DNA from: Halobacteriovoraceae bacterium
GTDB lineage: Bacteria; Bdellovibrionota; Bacteriovoracia; Bacteriovoracales; Bacteriovoracaceae
Length of the DNA: 64,000 nucleotides
Direction: 5' to 3'
Assembly (NCBI GenBank): GCA_002713145.1
Contig: PAVS01000013.1
Span: forward strand, 1 to 64,000
Below, piece after piece: positions 51,703 through 61,096 of this stretch. The first letter of the stretch is position 1. Each line of letters starts with the position of its first letter. Under the pieces are notes generated by a model, which made no database searches, was not told the origin of the DNA, and worked only from the letters and a program-made list of their open reading frames with translations. A program made the translations under genes and the position numbers.

Positions 51703-53073
51703 TTAGCTTACTGTGATTTCAACGATTCGAGGTTCGAGTAGTTGAGTTTTTTGCTCTTGTTGGTTGTTTCCATTTCCATCAGGTTGATTAGGCTGGTTTG
51801 GTTGGTTAGGTTGATTGGGTTGAGTAGGTGGAATGCTTCCATCACTCTCTCCGTCCTCACCTTCACCTGGGGGCTTTGGTTGTCTTGGAAGGGGTTGAGC
51901 GGGAATGATGACATGAGCAGTGAGAGTGTAAGTCGATCTTCCTACGGTGGCATTCGCAATCACCTTAAACAGAGTGGGGGTGGGCCCAAATTGGAGACCT
52001 TGAGCTTTGTATTTATTAAATAACTCATCAAAATCTTCGGCATTCATGATATTGCCGATATTCACAAAGTAATTCTTAAAATCATCCAGCACATTAAAAT
52101 GTTTTGGATCTTCTGGATTATTTTTCCATTCAAAAAAGTCAGCGATATCATCATCGGTAATATCGGGGATAAGAATACGCAGCAATTTATCGGTGATTTT
52201 ATTGAGATCGATCATCAAGGCTCCGTGAACAGTAAATTCTCTTAAAATAAGATTACTAATTTCATCAGGCCAGGTGGGAAGAAGATAGAGTTCAGAAAAA
52301 CTGGTCAAGGGAGCTTTTTTCGCGTGAAGATCAGGTCCTTGGAAATTAAAATCACCCCCAGCTGGATCCTCAATAGAGTTAGGGTCACTGATATAGAATT
52401 TTAGCTCATTGATAAGAGGCTGAATTTCAATATTAGCAAATTTATCAGCAAAAAACTCATCTTCTAAGGTTTTGCGCTCAATTGTATCTTGTAAGATGCG
52501 CACAAGTTGCGCTTCTGCGTTGTACTGATTATCTTCTTCACTGTTTTGGTCATCTTCTCCAATTGGATTTCCATTTTCATCTTTTTTCTTTTGAGCGAGC
52601 TCAATCTGTTTTTGGAGGTTAGACAGCCTCAATAGGTTGAGGTTAATCCTGTTGGAAATATTATTAATCGTCAATTGCAGCTGGCCCTCTAAAACAGTTT
52701 GCTCCATAAAGTCAGCAATAGCTTCTTTTTGAATGAGATTCATCTCTTTGCCAACAGGAATGGGATAGACAAAGGGAAAGCTCCAAATAGTATCTAAGAG
52801 CTCTGGTTTTATTGTTTTGGCCAGGTCTTGATTTTTTTGGAGGAGATTAAACCCTTCTTTGTAAATACGTAGCCTGGCCATAGCAAATTGCAGGGCAGAT
52901 TCAGCGGTGAGTTTTGCTTTTGCTCTATCCTGCATATTAAAAACTTTAAGTTTGTTAATATAAGTATCAAATTGGAAGTTCATCACAAAAGGCAAAACGA
53001 GCGCTATCGCTGTGAGCACCAGCATGATTGAGACGGTTCCACGTTGATTGGAGATGATTTTTTTATTGGTCAT
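51703..53073 (-). CDS. gspK: Type II secretion minor pseudopilin GspK
   Basis: 456 residues from the ATG at 53073, overlapping gspJ by 11 bases. A frame extending to 53163 adds a stretch antisense-like to gspJ's repeats and is rejected. The N-terminal helix is NQRGTVSIMLVLTAIALVLPF, with Gly before the processing site. GspK's long helical domain follows, with DFFEWKNNPEDPKHFNVL. The C-terminus carries a run of P-N-Q repeats before a final strand. It caps the pseudopilus tip with GspI and GspJ. Confidence 0.86.
   Translation of the reverse strand: MTNKKIISNQRGTVSIMLVLTAIALVLPFVMNFQFDTYINKLKVFNMQDRAKAKLTAESALQFAMARLRIYKEGFNLLQKNQDLAKTIKPELLDTIWSFPFVYPIPVGKEMNLIQKEAIADFMEQTVLEGQLQLTINNISNRINLNLLRLSNLQKQIELAQKKKDENGNPIGEDDQNSEEDNQYNAEAQLVRILQDTIERKTLEDEFFADKFANIEIQPLINELKFYISDPNSIEDPAGGDFNFQGPDLHAKKAPLTSFSELYLLPTWPDEISNLILREFTVHGALMIDLNKITDKLLRILIPDITDDDIADFFEWKNNPEDPKHFNVLDDFKNYFVNIGNIMNAEDFDELFNKYKAQGLQFGPTPTLFKVIANATVGRSTYTLTAHVIIPAQPLPRQPKPPGEGEDGESDGSIPPTQPNQPNQPNQPNQPDGNGNNQQEQKTQLLEPRIVEITVS
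51782..51826 (-). repeat. Five imperfect 9-bp tandem repeats within gspK
   Basis: Units of the form GGTTGATTA on the plus strand, repeated five times with small changes. They encode the P-N-Q repeat (TQPNQPNQPNQPNQP) near the GspK C-terminus. Such repeats can change copy number by slippage without a frameshift. Confidence 0.8.
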
Positions 53074-53971
53074 CTTCGCCATCTCCTTCACCTTCGCCAT
53101 CTCCCTCACCATCACCTTCTTGTCCACTTCCATTGCCTTGGCCCTCTCCACTTCTGTTGGCATTAGCCTTCGCTTTTAAAAATTTATACATATCTTCTGG
53201 TTCAAAGTAATTAAAGAGAGGTCTGAAAACTCTGACGGATAGGTTTTCATTATTGGTAGGGTTAAGATATTTTATAGTGACTCTAAGGCCTCTTAAGATA
53301 TTCACTCCATCTTGAATGGTATTAATATTTTCCACCCACTTTTCATTCTTATAATCCCAAAATTCATATTGAAAGGAGAGAACTTTATGTAAAAGCACTT
53401 GAGATTTGACGTCTTCCCAATCAATTGGCTCGGGAGTGAACACATCGGAAGTAAAAGATTTTCTAATTAACATTAATGTGGGAATGCCTATTTCCTCTCG
53501 CTCAGCTTGGGTTAATTGGTCGGGTTGCAGCTCATAGCGCACCCATGCATAAGTGGATGACTTTGAGTTCGCTATTTTTCTTCTATGGCTAGCGGTAAAA
53601 AAAACAAGTTGTCCTTTCTCAGGAGTTTTAATCACTGGAGTAGGGATGCCGCTGAAGCTGAGTAAATTAAAATTGCTATTATTTTGATAATAATCAGCAA
53701 GTTGATTATAAATAGCACCTTCTTCCGGTGTCATTCCTTGTGGATTCATCATTTGTTCAAAATAAAGGGGGGTGTAGATATGAGAGACATCCCATTCTAA
53801 GCGGCTCATGGCGGTTTCAATTTGAAGAGCTTCAATATCTTCTTGAGAAATTCGAATAGCCGAGTCGATTGAACTATCGGTAAAAGTTGTGATCCCCAGG
53901 GAGATAAAACCTAGAATCGTGATAGCGATGAGAACTTCAATAAGAGAAAAACCATGATGATGGAGTCTCAT
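53063..53971 (-). CDS. gspJ: Type II secretion minor pseudopilin GspJ
   Basis: 302 residues from the ATG at 53971, overlapping gspI by 4 bases (ATGA). Type IV prepilin signal HHHGFSLIEVLIAITILGF. The middle matches GspJ (EDIEALQIETAMSRLEWDVSHIY). The last 35 residues are an acidic Gly/Asp/Glu tail built of GDGEGDGEGEGDGEDD, which is unusual for the family. It may bind divalent cations or stay disordered. Confidence 0.86.
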   Translation of the reverse strand: MRLHHHGFSLIEVLIAITILGFISLGITTFTDSSIDSAIRISQEDIEALQIETAMSRLEWDVSHIYTPLYFEQMMNPQGMTPEEGAIYNQLADYYQNNSNFNLLSFSGIPTPVIKTPEKGQLVFFTASHRRKIANSKSSTYAWVRYELQPDQLTQAEREEIGIPTLMLIRKSFTSDVFTPEPIDWEDVKSQVLLHKVLSFQYEFWDYKNEKWVENINTIQDGVNILRGLRVTIKYLNPTNNENLSVRVFRPLFNYFEPEDMYKFLKAKANANRSGEGQGNGSGQEGDGEGDGEGEGDGEDDQ

Positions 53972-54489
53972 AAGTTGAGCTCCACTCTTACATTTCCTCT
54001 GGTCACCCAAGAAGAAAGGCTATATTGAGTTCCATCGGGATGAATAATCGTCACGGTGATTTGCCAAAGTAATTTTTCCAGTTCACCTTTTAATTTATTA
54101 AAAATTTGCTTTCTGACTCCCGCGTTTGGGTCATTGCGCTGCACTCGTTCTTCTTCGTTTTCATCTTGCCCTAGTATTTGTGCAAAATCAGGAAACTCAT
54201 TTTTTTTGTAGGCAATTTCAAATTTAAAATCTTTATAACCATCGATATCAATACTTCCTGTCTCAGGATCTTTATCGGTAACATTGGTGAACTCTCTTTT
54301 CCCTAATAAGGCTTCGTTCATTTTCATTTCCGCAAGATTATGGAGAACGAGATCTTGTGACATGCGAATAGAGGAGTGAATATTCGCCGATTGAGTTGAA
54401 ATAATAGAAACCGCAAAGACAGCAAAGATCGCAAGAGCGATCATGACTTCAATTAGTGAAAATCCTGCGTCCTTTATTCTTTTAACCAT
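53968..54489 (-). CDS. gspI: Type II secretion minor pseudopilin GspI
   Basis: 173 residues. Prepilin motif DAGFSLIEVMIALAIFAVFAV with Gly(-1), Phe(+1) and Glu(+5). GspI-typical SANIHSSIRMSQDLVLHNLAEMKMNE (cut) follows. It starts the pseudopilus tip complex with J and K. It overlaps gspH by 16 bases. Confidence 0.86.
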   Translation of the reverse strand: MVKRIKDAGFSLIEVMIALAIFAVFAVSIISTQSANIHSSIRMSQDLVLHNLAEMKMNEALLGKREFTNVTDKDPETGSIDIDGYKDFKFEIAYKKNEFPDFAQILGQDENEEERVQRNDPNAGVRKQIFNKLKGELEKLLWQITVTIIHPDGTQYSLSSWVTRGNVRVELNL

Positions 54490-55160
54490 TGCTCATACTC
54501 TTCAGATGCTTTTTGCTCTAAAACATAAGATAAATTATCTAAGTCTTCTTCAGCGAAGTCCACACGATCACTAAAGGTTTTATCCTCAAAAGGAGCGATA
54601 CTATAAGTGGCATATTCATAAGCTGTATTTAATATAAGAAGAGCGTTATCTCTTTCTCCAGTAGGGTAGAAGTATATGGCCGGCTCTCCACTTGTGATGA
54701 GGTCAGGGTAATAGGAAGAAGCAACTGCATAAAGTTCAACATACTCTGGCAACGTCTGTAGCCCGTCTGTGAATTCTTGAATGGGAGTGAACTGAGAGTT
54801 AAATTTATCTTGCTGCTTATCATACAGCTCTCGCTCTGAAAGAGAGAGTCTTGACTCATCAATCGTTTCTGGCAATACAATACTCGCCGCATTTCCATAT
54901 TCTATACTGTATTCTACAGGCTGAGTGGCAAGCTTAAATTTGATACGAACGATCACATTTCTAAGGATAGCTTCATTCACACTAAATCTGACAGCTCGAT
55001 CAAGTAGGCCAATCGACTCATCAAGATTTTTTCGCTCAGTGGTGTCACCGTCAAAAGGAATTAGGGTAAAAACAGCGGCCATGAGAGACATGGCCACGAG
55101 TATTTCTATAAGAGAAAAACCTCTTTGTTTATTAGATGTCTTTGCTGCTAATATCGGCAT
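54474..55160 (-). CDS. gspH: Type II secretion minor pseudopilin GspH
   Basis: 228 residues from the ATG at 55160 (an ATG at 55196 would overlap gspG by 65 bases). Prepilin motif QRGFSLIEILVAMSLMAAVF. The beta-rich C-domain includes NEAILRNVIVRIKFKL and VELYAVASSYYPDLI. It overlaps gspG by 29 bases. Confidence 0.83.
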   Translation of the reverse strand: MPILAAKTSNKQRGFSLIEILVAMSLMAAVFTLIPFDGDTTERKNLDESIGLLDRAVRFSVNEAILRNVIVRIKFKLATQPVEYSIEYGNAASIVLPETIDESRLSLSERELYDKQQDKFNSQFTPIQEFTDGLQTLPEYVELYAVASSYYPDLITSGEPAIYFYPTGERDNALLILNTAYEYATYSIAPFEDKTFSDRVDFAEEDLDNLSYVLEQKASEEYEQWLKE

Positions 55161-55581
55161 CAACTCCTTCACCACCTTCCATGCCATCTTGGCCATATGA
55201 GATTATGGTGTAAGTTCGACCATCTGACTCATACCCATATTCATTTTCCCAAGGATCATTAGGAATATTTCCATCTTTTAGAAAACCATTGCTAGGATAG
55301 TTTTTACATTCTTTTCCACCAGTAGGTGGGTTAACGAGTGCATCTAACCCTTGTTCAGTAGAAGGGTAGTTATGACATCTTCTTTTGTACTCACTCAGTA
55401 CACCCTCTAAGTTTTTAATTTGGATTTTAGCGGCTTTGATATTTCCTTCATCTAATTGAGCAAAGAAATTTGTGGCAACAAAAGTACCCGCAACTGCTAA
55501 AAGAGTTAAGGCGATAAGAATTTCTACTAAACTCATCCCTCTTTGAGATTTTAAAATTAAACTGGTATTGCGCGCGAACAT
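55132..55581 (-). CDS. gspG: Type II secretion major pseudopilin GspG
   Basis: 149 residues from the ATG at 55581, which has AAGGAG 7 bases upstream. The ATG at 55599 would place that site inside the gene. Prepilin motif SQRGMSLVEILIALTLL. GspG signatures: KNLEGVLSEYKRRCHNYPSTEQGLDALV, NDPWENEYGYES, and a C-terminal acidic Ca-binding-like loop. It forms the main shaft of the pseudopilus. Confidence 0.93.
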   Translation of the reverse strand: MFARNTSLILKSQRGMSLVEILIALTLLAVAGTFVATNFFAQLDEGNIKAAKIQIKNLEGVLSEYKRRCHNYPSTEQGLDALVNPPTGGKECKNYPSNGFLKDGNIPNDPWENEYGYESDGRTYTIISYGQDGMEGGEGVDADISSKDI

Positions 55582-55606
55582 GAACAATCTCCTTTTCATT
55601 CAAATA

Positions 55607-56812
55607 TTAAACTTGGTTCATTTTCATCATAGGCATTATAACAGAAAAGACGATAAAGAACACAGCTGCCCCCATGACAACAATCATAATCGGCTCTAAT
55701 GTTGCAGTTAGTCCATCCAATTTGGCTTCGACTTGATCTTCGTAATTCTCTGCAATAATTCCTAACATCTCTTCTAACTCACCAGAGTTCTCACCAAGAG
55801 TGATCATATGGGTCACCATAGGGGGGAAGTGACCACTGGCCTTAAGTGGGGGGGCCATGGAGGCTCCCTCTTGCACTGCTTCCTTGGCGTCATCTATCGC
55901 TTCTTTCATCAGCACATTGGGAACGAGGTTTTTTACAATTTTCATAGACATGAGAATGGGGACACCAGAATTGAGAAGAGTACCTAAAGTGGAACAAAAT
56001 CTAGAAACATTGATCATTTTATTTAGGTTTCCGAGTATAGGGAGTCGAAGCACGAAGCCATGCCACACTCGTTCTCCACGCTCACTTGCTTTCCACTTTT
56101 TAAAAATCCATATGAAAAAGATAATAAAGAGCGGAATAAGCATCCAGTAGTTTTGAAGAAAATCAGAAATCCCAATACAGATTTTAGTTGGAAGTGGGAG
56201 CTCCATCTTCCTTGCTTCAAAAATTTTTGCCAGCTTGGGGATAACCGCAATAAAAATCCCTGAGATAAGTAGTGTCCCTACAACAATCATAATCATAGGA
56301 TACATCATGGCACTTTGAACTTTGACCAGAAGTTTTCGCTGGGCTTCAGTAAAGTCGGCGAGTCTGAGAAGAACGATTTCTAAATTACCTGATTCTTCAC
56401 CAGCTTCCACCATATTAATATAGACATTACTGAAAACTTTGGGGTGCTTTGCGAGAGCTTTTGCAAGAGAGGCTCCTTGATTAACATCTTGCTTAACTTC
56501 GGAGAGAATGACTCGAAGATGCTCATTTTCAACTTGATCTTGAAGAGCACTAAGAGCTTCAACAATTTGAATCTTGGCACGGACAAGAGTGGCAAGCTGT
56601 CTGGTCATCATAGCAAGATCGTTAACGTTCACTTTTTTACCAAAGCTAAAGCTACTTGAGCCTTTGGCCTTAGATTTTTTTTCAGTGATGTTGATGATCA
56701 TCACTCCTTGGGAGCGAACTTTTGACTTCGCTTGAATAATACTCTCAGCGGTTATAGAGTCCTTAAACTCTTTACCGGTATTATCAATGGCCTTATATTG
56801 AAAAATAGGCAT
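55607..56812 (-). CDS. gspF: Type II secretion inner membrane protein GspF
   Basis: 401 residues. MPIFQYKAIDNTGKEFKD at the start, the two GspF repeats (LATLVRAKIQIVEALSALQ and LGTLLNSGVPILMSMKIV), VEAGEESGNLE and TLGENSGELEEML, and three membrane helices. It is the platform protein linking the ATPase to the pseudopilus. Its ATG overlaps the gspE stop by 1 base. Confidence 0.95.
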   Translation of the reverse strand: MPIFQYKAIDNTGKEFKDSITAESIIQAKSKVRSQGVMIINITEKKSKAKGSSSFSFGKKVNVNDLAMMTRQLATLVRAKIQIVEALSALQDQVENEHLRVILSEVKQDVNQGASLAKALAKHPKVFSNVYINMVEAGEESGNLEIVLLRLADFTEAQRKLLVKVQSAMMYPMIMIVVGTLLISGIFIAVIPKLAKIFEARKMELPLPTKICIGISDFLQNYWMLIPLFIIFFIWIFKKWKASERGERVWHGFVLRLPILGNLNKMINVSRFCSTLGTLLNSGVPILMSMKIVKNLVPNVLMKEAIDDAKEAVQEGASMAPPLKASGHFPPMVTHMITLGENSGELEEMLGIIAENYEDQVEAKLDGLTATLEPIMIVVMGAAVFFIVFSVIMPMMKMNQV

Positions 56813-58554
56813 TAAGCACTCTCACTATCTTCATCTGCCTCAGAGATAATCGCTCTCAGTACTTCTTCGACCGAAGTAATTCCAAGAAAAATTTTATTTA
56901 TAGCTGATTTGGCCAGAGGCTCCATGCCTTCTTTGATCGCCGCTCTTTTTATTTTTGAGGCATCTTCTTTTTGTAAAATAAGATTTCTAATTGTATCTGT
57001 GATGACGAGGAGTTCTGAAACAACTGTAACTCCACCATAACCGGACTTTGTACACTTCTCACATCCGACAGGTTTATAAATCGTCGCTGTAGGAGGAACA
57101 GTTTCGAGATCGAGCATTTGCATTTCGTATTCAGAAAGTTCAGTTTCCGTTTTACAATGCTCACATAAAACTCGTACCAGTCTTTGAGCTAGAACTCCTA
57201 CTAGGGAAGAAGAAATTAAAAAGGGTTGTACTCCCATATCAATCAAACGAGTAGGTGCTGAAGAAGCATCATTGGTGTGGAGAGTAGAAAGAACAAAGTG
57301 ACCTGTGAGTGAGGCTTGAATCGCCATCTCTGCGGTTTCTCTATCTCTTGTTTCCCCCACCATAACGACATCAGGGTTTTGACGAAGGATGGCCCTAAGT
57401 GCTCTCGCAAAAGAGAGGTCAATTTTAGAATTCACTTGTATTTGAGAAATACCTGCAATTTCATATTCCACCGGATCTTCAACCGTAATAATCATTCTGT
57501 CCGGTGTGTTCATTCTATCGAGTACAGCAAAAAGCGTCGTTGTTTTACCGTGACCTGTTGGACCGGTAACATACAAGACTCCATGCTTTTTAGTTGAAAA
57601 ATCTTTAAGACCTTGGAGCACTCGTCCTTCGAAGCCCAGGTGTTCTAACTCTAAGACAGTATTGGTCTTTTCAAGAACCCTCATAACAATACGCTCTCCG
57701 TTTTGTACGGGAACGGTACTCAAACGAATATCGATATCTTTTCCAGCAATTTTAATTTTAATACGCCCATCTTGAGGAAGTCTTTTTTCGGCAATATCAA
57801 GCTTGGCCATAACTTTAATACGACTGGAAACAGCAGAGTGAGTTTTCTTTGGCTGACGAAGAATTTCAGTCATGACTCGGTTGATACGAAATCGATAGAC
57901 GACATCTTTTTCATAGGGCTCGATGTGGATATCGGAAGCGCGCTCTTTAACTGCTCTAAAGATAATAGAATTCACAAAACGAATAACGGGAGCTTCATCT
58001 GCGGATGCATCAAGAATATCAATGGGGCCATCGAGATCTAGATTCTCTTCAAATTCATCTTCGATGGAATCAACTAAATTTTGATTGGCTTTTTCATACA
58101 CTCTATTGATCGCATCTTGAATCCTCAGGGGAGTGGACACGACAATATGGACTTTCTTTTTGAAAATACCTGTGAGGTCATTGATCGCGTAAAAATCAAA
58201 AGGATCACTCATGGCCAGTGTCACTGAATAGTCTGATTCAAGTATGGGAAGAATGTTATGTTGTTTAGCGTAGTTGATGGAAATATCTTTTACCATCATG
58301 GGGTCAATTTCATCGACCTTTATCTCATCTAAATAGGGGATATTGATCTGATGACAAAGCACTTTAATAATATCATGAGGGTGAATATAGTTTTTGGTGA
58401 GAAGTATATCTCCTAGCAGTTTATGTTCTTCCTCTTGCAATTGCAGAGCTTCGTCTAACTGCTCTTGGGTGAGAGAAGTGTGCTCAAGGAGGAGCTCACC
58501 AATCTTTTGTTTATGTGATTCAACTTTTTGTAAATGGCTCTCGTTAATATCCAT
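56812..58554 (-). CDS. gspE: Type II secretion ATPase GspE
   Basis: 580 residues. N-terminal MshEN-like domains (LLEHTSLTQEQLDEALQLQ), then Walker A GPTGHGKTTTLFA, Asp box ITVEDPVEY, Walker B VMVGETRDRETAEMAIQA, His box STLHTND. The tetracysteine zinc motif (CEHC ... CEKC) is intact. It powers pseudopilus assembly from the cytoplasm. It starts 2 bases after the gspD stop. Confidence 0.96.
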   Translation of the reverse strand: MDINESHLQKVESHKQKIGELLLEHTSLTQEQLDEALQLQEEEHKLLGDILLTKNYIHPHDIIKVLCHQINIPYLDEIKVDEIDPMMVKDISINYAKQHNILPILESDYSVTLAMSDPFDFYAINDLTGIFKKKVHIVVSTPLRIQDAINRVYEKANQNLVDSIEDEFEENLDLDGPIDILDASADEAPVIRFVNSIIFRAVKERASDIHIEPYEKDVVYRFRINRVMTEILRQPKKTHSAVSSRIKVMAKLDIAEKRLPQDGRIKIKIAGKDIDIRLSTVPVQNGERIVMRVLEKTNTVLELEHLGFEGRVLQGLKDFSTKKHGVLYVTGPTGHGKTTTLFAVLDRMNTPDRMIITVEDPVEYEIAGISQIQVNSKIDLSFARALRAILRQNPDVVMVGETRDRETAEMAIQASLTGHFVLSTLHTNDASSAPTRLIDMGVQPFLISSSLVGVLAQRLVRVLCEHCKTETELSEYEMQMLDLETVPPTATIYKPVGCEKCTKSGYGGVTVVSELLVITDTIRNLILQKEDASKIKRAAIKEGMEPLAKSAINKIFLGITSVEEVLRAIISEADEDSESA

Positions 58555-58556
58555 AT

Positions 58557-61079
58557 TTACTCAACTTCCTCTACATTACCTTCACTTGGAATAGCTTCTG
58601 CTTCAATTGCAGCATCAGTCTCTGAGGTTTGAGCTTTCTTTGCTCTCAATTCCTCAGCAATTCGTTGGTAATTTGGAGTGTTATCCGGATTCACGTATTC
58701 AGAGTCAACAGTGACATCCTCTTCAACCGGTTCAATAGGTCGCTCTTCAGAAAGATCATAAGACTCAAAGTTTCCTGACACCCCTTGAGTGATACCATCG
58801 ACATCTTGATTCGTTTTTTTGTAGATATTTTGAGTGTCATCATAGAGAGGACCTTTGATCTGATTATTCACTTTTTCTCTCAGAGCATCTGCCGCTTTTT
58901 TGTTTGGTTCAGGTGTTTCATCTGTGATGATTTGCTGCAGATTTTCTATTCTATTGTCTAAGGTTCTTAAAGTGTTTGCAGAAGCATTTTTCTCATAGGG
59001 AGAAAGGATTCTTGGGGTCATAAACATTAAAAGGTTCACTTTTTCAACTCTTTGAGACTTAGATTTAAATAACCAACCTAAGACAGGAATATCACCAAGT
59101 AGTGGGACTTTATTAAAGGTGTTCGTTTCCTTATCTCTGAGAAGACCACCCATGACCACTGTGTCTTTATCTCTTACCATTACTTCAGTGACTGCAGACC
59201 TTGTCGTTGTTGGTAAACCATTTCCAGAATCATTAAGGCCACCAACAAAATCGTTGATGGTTTGGTTTATTTTAAGTTTTACAAATCTTGTTACTTTGTT
59301 GATTTGTGGGGTAATTTTTAAACTTAATTTAGCTTCTTGGTTTTGTACATTAAAGTTCGTTTGTCCATTGGGGGCAGTGGATTGATTTCTAATAGGAACC
59401 GTTTGCCCAACTTCGAATTCAGCGTCGGTATTATCCATGACTAATAGTTGAGGAGTCGCAAGGACATTAGTGGTGCTATCAGAAGCCACCATTTTGATGA
59501 GAGCATTAAAGGGGTTGACTGTGACTTCATTTCCACCAAGATTGACAGTGGTTGAGTCCCCAGCTGTGGCCCCAACAAAAAGACCAGCACCAGGAGTTTG
59601 TCCCGCCAAAACCGTCGCGAGCGAACCAGAATTAGTAAACCCTGCTTTTTGAGCTGCACCGGAGCCAAAGGCACCTAAGTATTCCACACCAAACTCTCGA
59701 GATTTATCTGCAGTTGTCTCTAAGATAAGTCCTTCTACATACACTTGGTCTCTAGGGATATCGAGTTTCGCAATGACACTTTTTATAGTCAGCCAATCCG
59801 TAGCGGCTGCGGTGACAACTAAGGCGTTATTATTTTTATCTGCATTGATTTTGACTTCTCCGTTAAAAAGAGTAGAGCCATCACTGGAGTTACTTCTTAA
59901 AAAAGAGCGCGAAGAGCTAGAGCGACTCGAGGAAGAGGAGGATCTTGATCCAGAAACAAGTGAAGAGAGGGTTTTGGCTAATTCTTCAGCGTTTCCATAG
60001 TTTAAATAATGAACATGTATTTTATCTGAATTGGTAGAGCTAAATCTCACATCTAGTTTTTTAATTAGGTTACGTAATTCTTCAGCACCATCGGCGTTGG
60101 CCATGGCTATAATAGAGTTGGTTCTTGGCTCAGCAATAATTTTTGAGATATTTTGCCCACCTCCGGCTCCATTAGCATTTGTAAATCTTTTTGAGCTTCC
60201 TCTCGAAGTTCTACGAGAAGATCCTCCACTAGAGCCAGATCTAAGTATTTCATCAAGAAGCTTTGCAATCTCTTGGGCAGATGAATTTTTCACTTTAATA
60301 ATTTGTAGACTTTCATCATGACCGGGAACATCGATATATTTAATGAGTTTTACCAGTCTGGAAATATTCGCACCTGTATCTGAAATGATAATGGTATTGG
60401 TTTGTTTAAGGTCTATAATTCGCCCATAGCGAGACATAAAAGGTCTGAAGTTTCGAGAGATCTCAGAAGCATCAACATATTTTAAAGTCATAACTTTCAT
60501 AATATGAGCTTCAGTCTCCGGAGTGTACTGTCCCGTATAAATTTGAGTCGGAACATAACGTACATCTCTGGCATTGATGATCTTATAAAATGCACCGGAT
60601 TTAACCAGAGTGTAACCGGCCATATTGAGGGCCGCGAGATAAGCTTTCCATGCATCACCTACAGTGATAGGAGTAAAGGTTGTAATTGAAACTTTTCCTT
60701 TCACATCCTTATCGAGAATTAAATTGATCCCGGTCAGTTTTTGCATATGCTCAGTGACTTCTTTGATGTCTGCATTGGGAAAATTAAAGTCAGTGACAAT
60801 CTCAGGTCCAAAAGCTGTTTCCGGATTTAAGTTAACAAAGGGAGAAGTCTTTTCTGTAGGAAGCTTTTGAGTTCTATTTCCAAAAGTCTGCGCATTATTT
60901 TCATCATCTGTATATTCTTGGTTAGCAGGCTGCTGATTTGCAGAATCACTTGGAGGATTAAACCTTGATTTGGATTTAAATCGGTTCATCTGCCCGAAAG
61001 CGGTCACACTCATACTAAGTATCATTACCGCCACAAAGCAGTGGGAAAGAGTATTAATTCCTAAAACTCGACTTTTCAT
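58557..61079 (-). CDS. gspD: Type II secretion outer membrane secretin GspD
   Basis: 840 residues with signal peptide (through SMSVTAFGQ), N0-N3 domains (DIKEVTEHMQKLTGINLILD; VPTQIYTGQYTPETEAHIM; LIKYIDVPGHDESLQIIKV) and the secretin core with VPLLGDIPVLGWLFKSKS and LLMFMTPRIL. Two unusual Ser/Arg/Gly-rich inserts lie between the N-domains (about residues 285-310 and 375-400). The C-terminus has an acidic stretch that may be the S-domain. It forms the outer membrane channel. AAGGA precedes the ATG. Confidence 0.95.
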   Translation of the reverse strand: MKSRVLGINTLSHCFVAVMILSMSVTAFGQMNRFKSKSRFNPPSDSANQQPANQEYTDDENNAQTFGNRTQKLPTEKTSPFVNLNPETAFGPEIVTDFNFPNADIKEVTEHMQKLTGINLILDKDVKGKVSITTFTPITVGDAWKAYLAALNMAGYTLVKSGAFYKIINARDVRYVPTQIYTGQYTPETEAHIMKVMTLKYVDASEISRNFRPFMSRYGRIIDLKQTNTIIISDTGANISRLVKLIKYIDVPGHDESLQIIKVKNSSAQEIAKLLDEILRSGSSGGSSRRTSRGSSKRFTNANGAGGGQNISKIIAEPRTNSIIAMANADGAEELRNLIKKLDVRFSSTNSDKIHVHYLNYGNAEELAKTLSSLVSGSRSSSSSSRSSSSRSFLRSNSSDGSTLFNGEVKINADKNNNALVVTAAATDWLTIKSVIAKLDIPRDQVYVEGLILETTADKSREFGVEYLGAFGSGAAQKAGFTNSGSLATVLAGQTPGAGLFVGATAGDSTTVNLGGNEVTVNPFNALIKMVASDSTTNVLATPQLLVMDNTDAEFEVGQTVPIRNQSTAPNGQTNFNVQNQEAKLSLKITPQINKVTRFVKLKINQTINDFVGGLNDSGNGLPTTTRSAVTEVMVRDKDTVVMGGLLRDKETNTFNKVPLLGDIPVLGWLFKSKSQRVEKVNLLMFMTPRILSPYEKNASANTLRTLDNRIENLQQIITDETPEPNKKAADALREKVNNQIKGPLYDDTQNIYKKTNQDVDGITQGVSGNFESYDLSEERPIEPVEEDVTVDSEYVNPDNTPNYQRIAEELRAKKAQTSETDAAIEAEAIPSEGNVEEVE

Positions 61080-61096
61080 GTTTCATCCTTCAAACA

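Noticed and set aside
51782-51826. Possible CRISPR-like repeat
   Set aside because: The units are 9 bp, directly tandem, in frame with gspK and without spacers.
53071-53118. Possible microsatellite or regulatory repeat
   Set aside because: It encodes the Gly/Asp/Glu tail of GspJ in frame, so it is listed as a protein feature.
53074-53163. Extended N-terminus for gspK
   Set aside because: It would lie over the gspJ acidic repeat in another frame. The prepilin-like start at 53073 with an 11-base overlap fits better.
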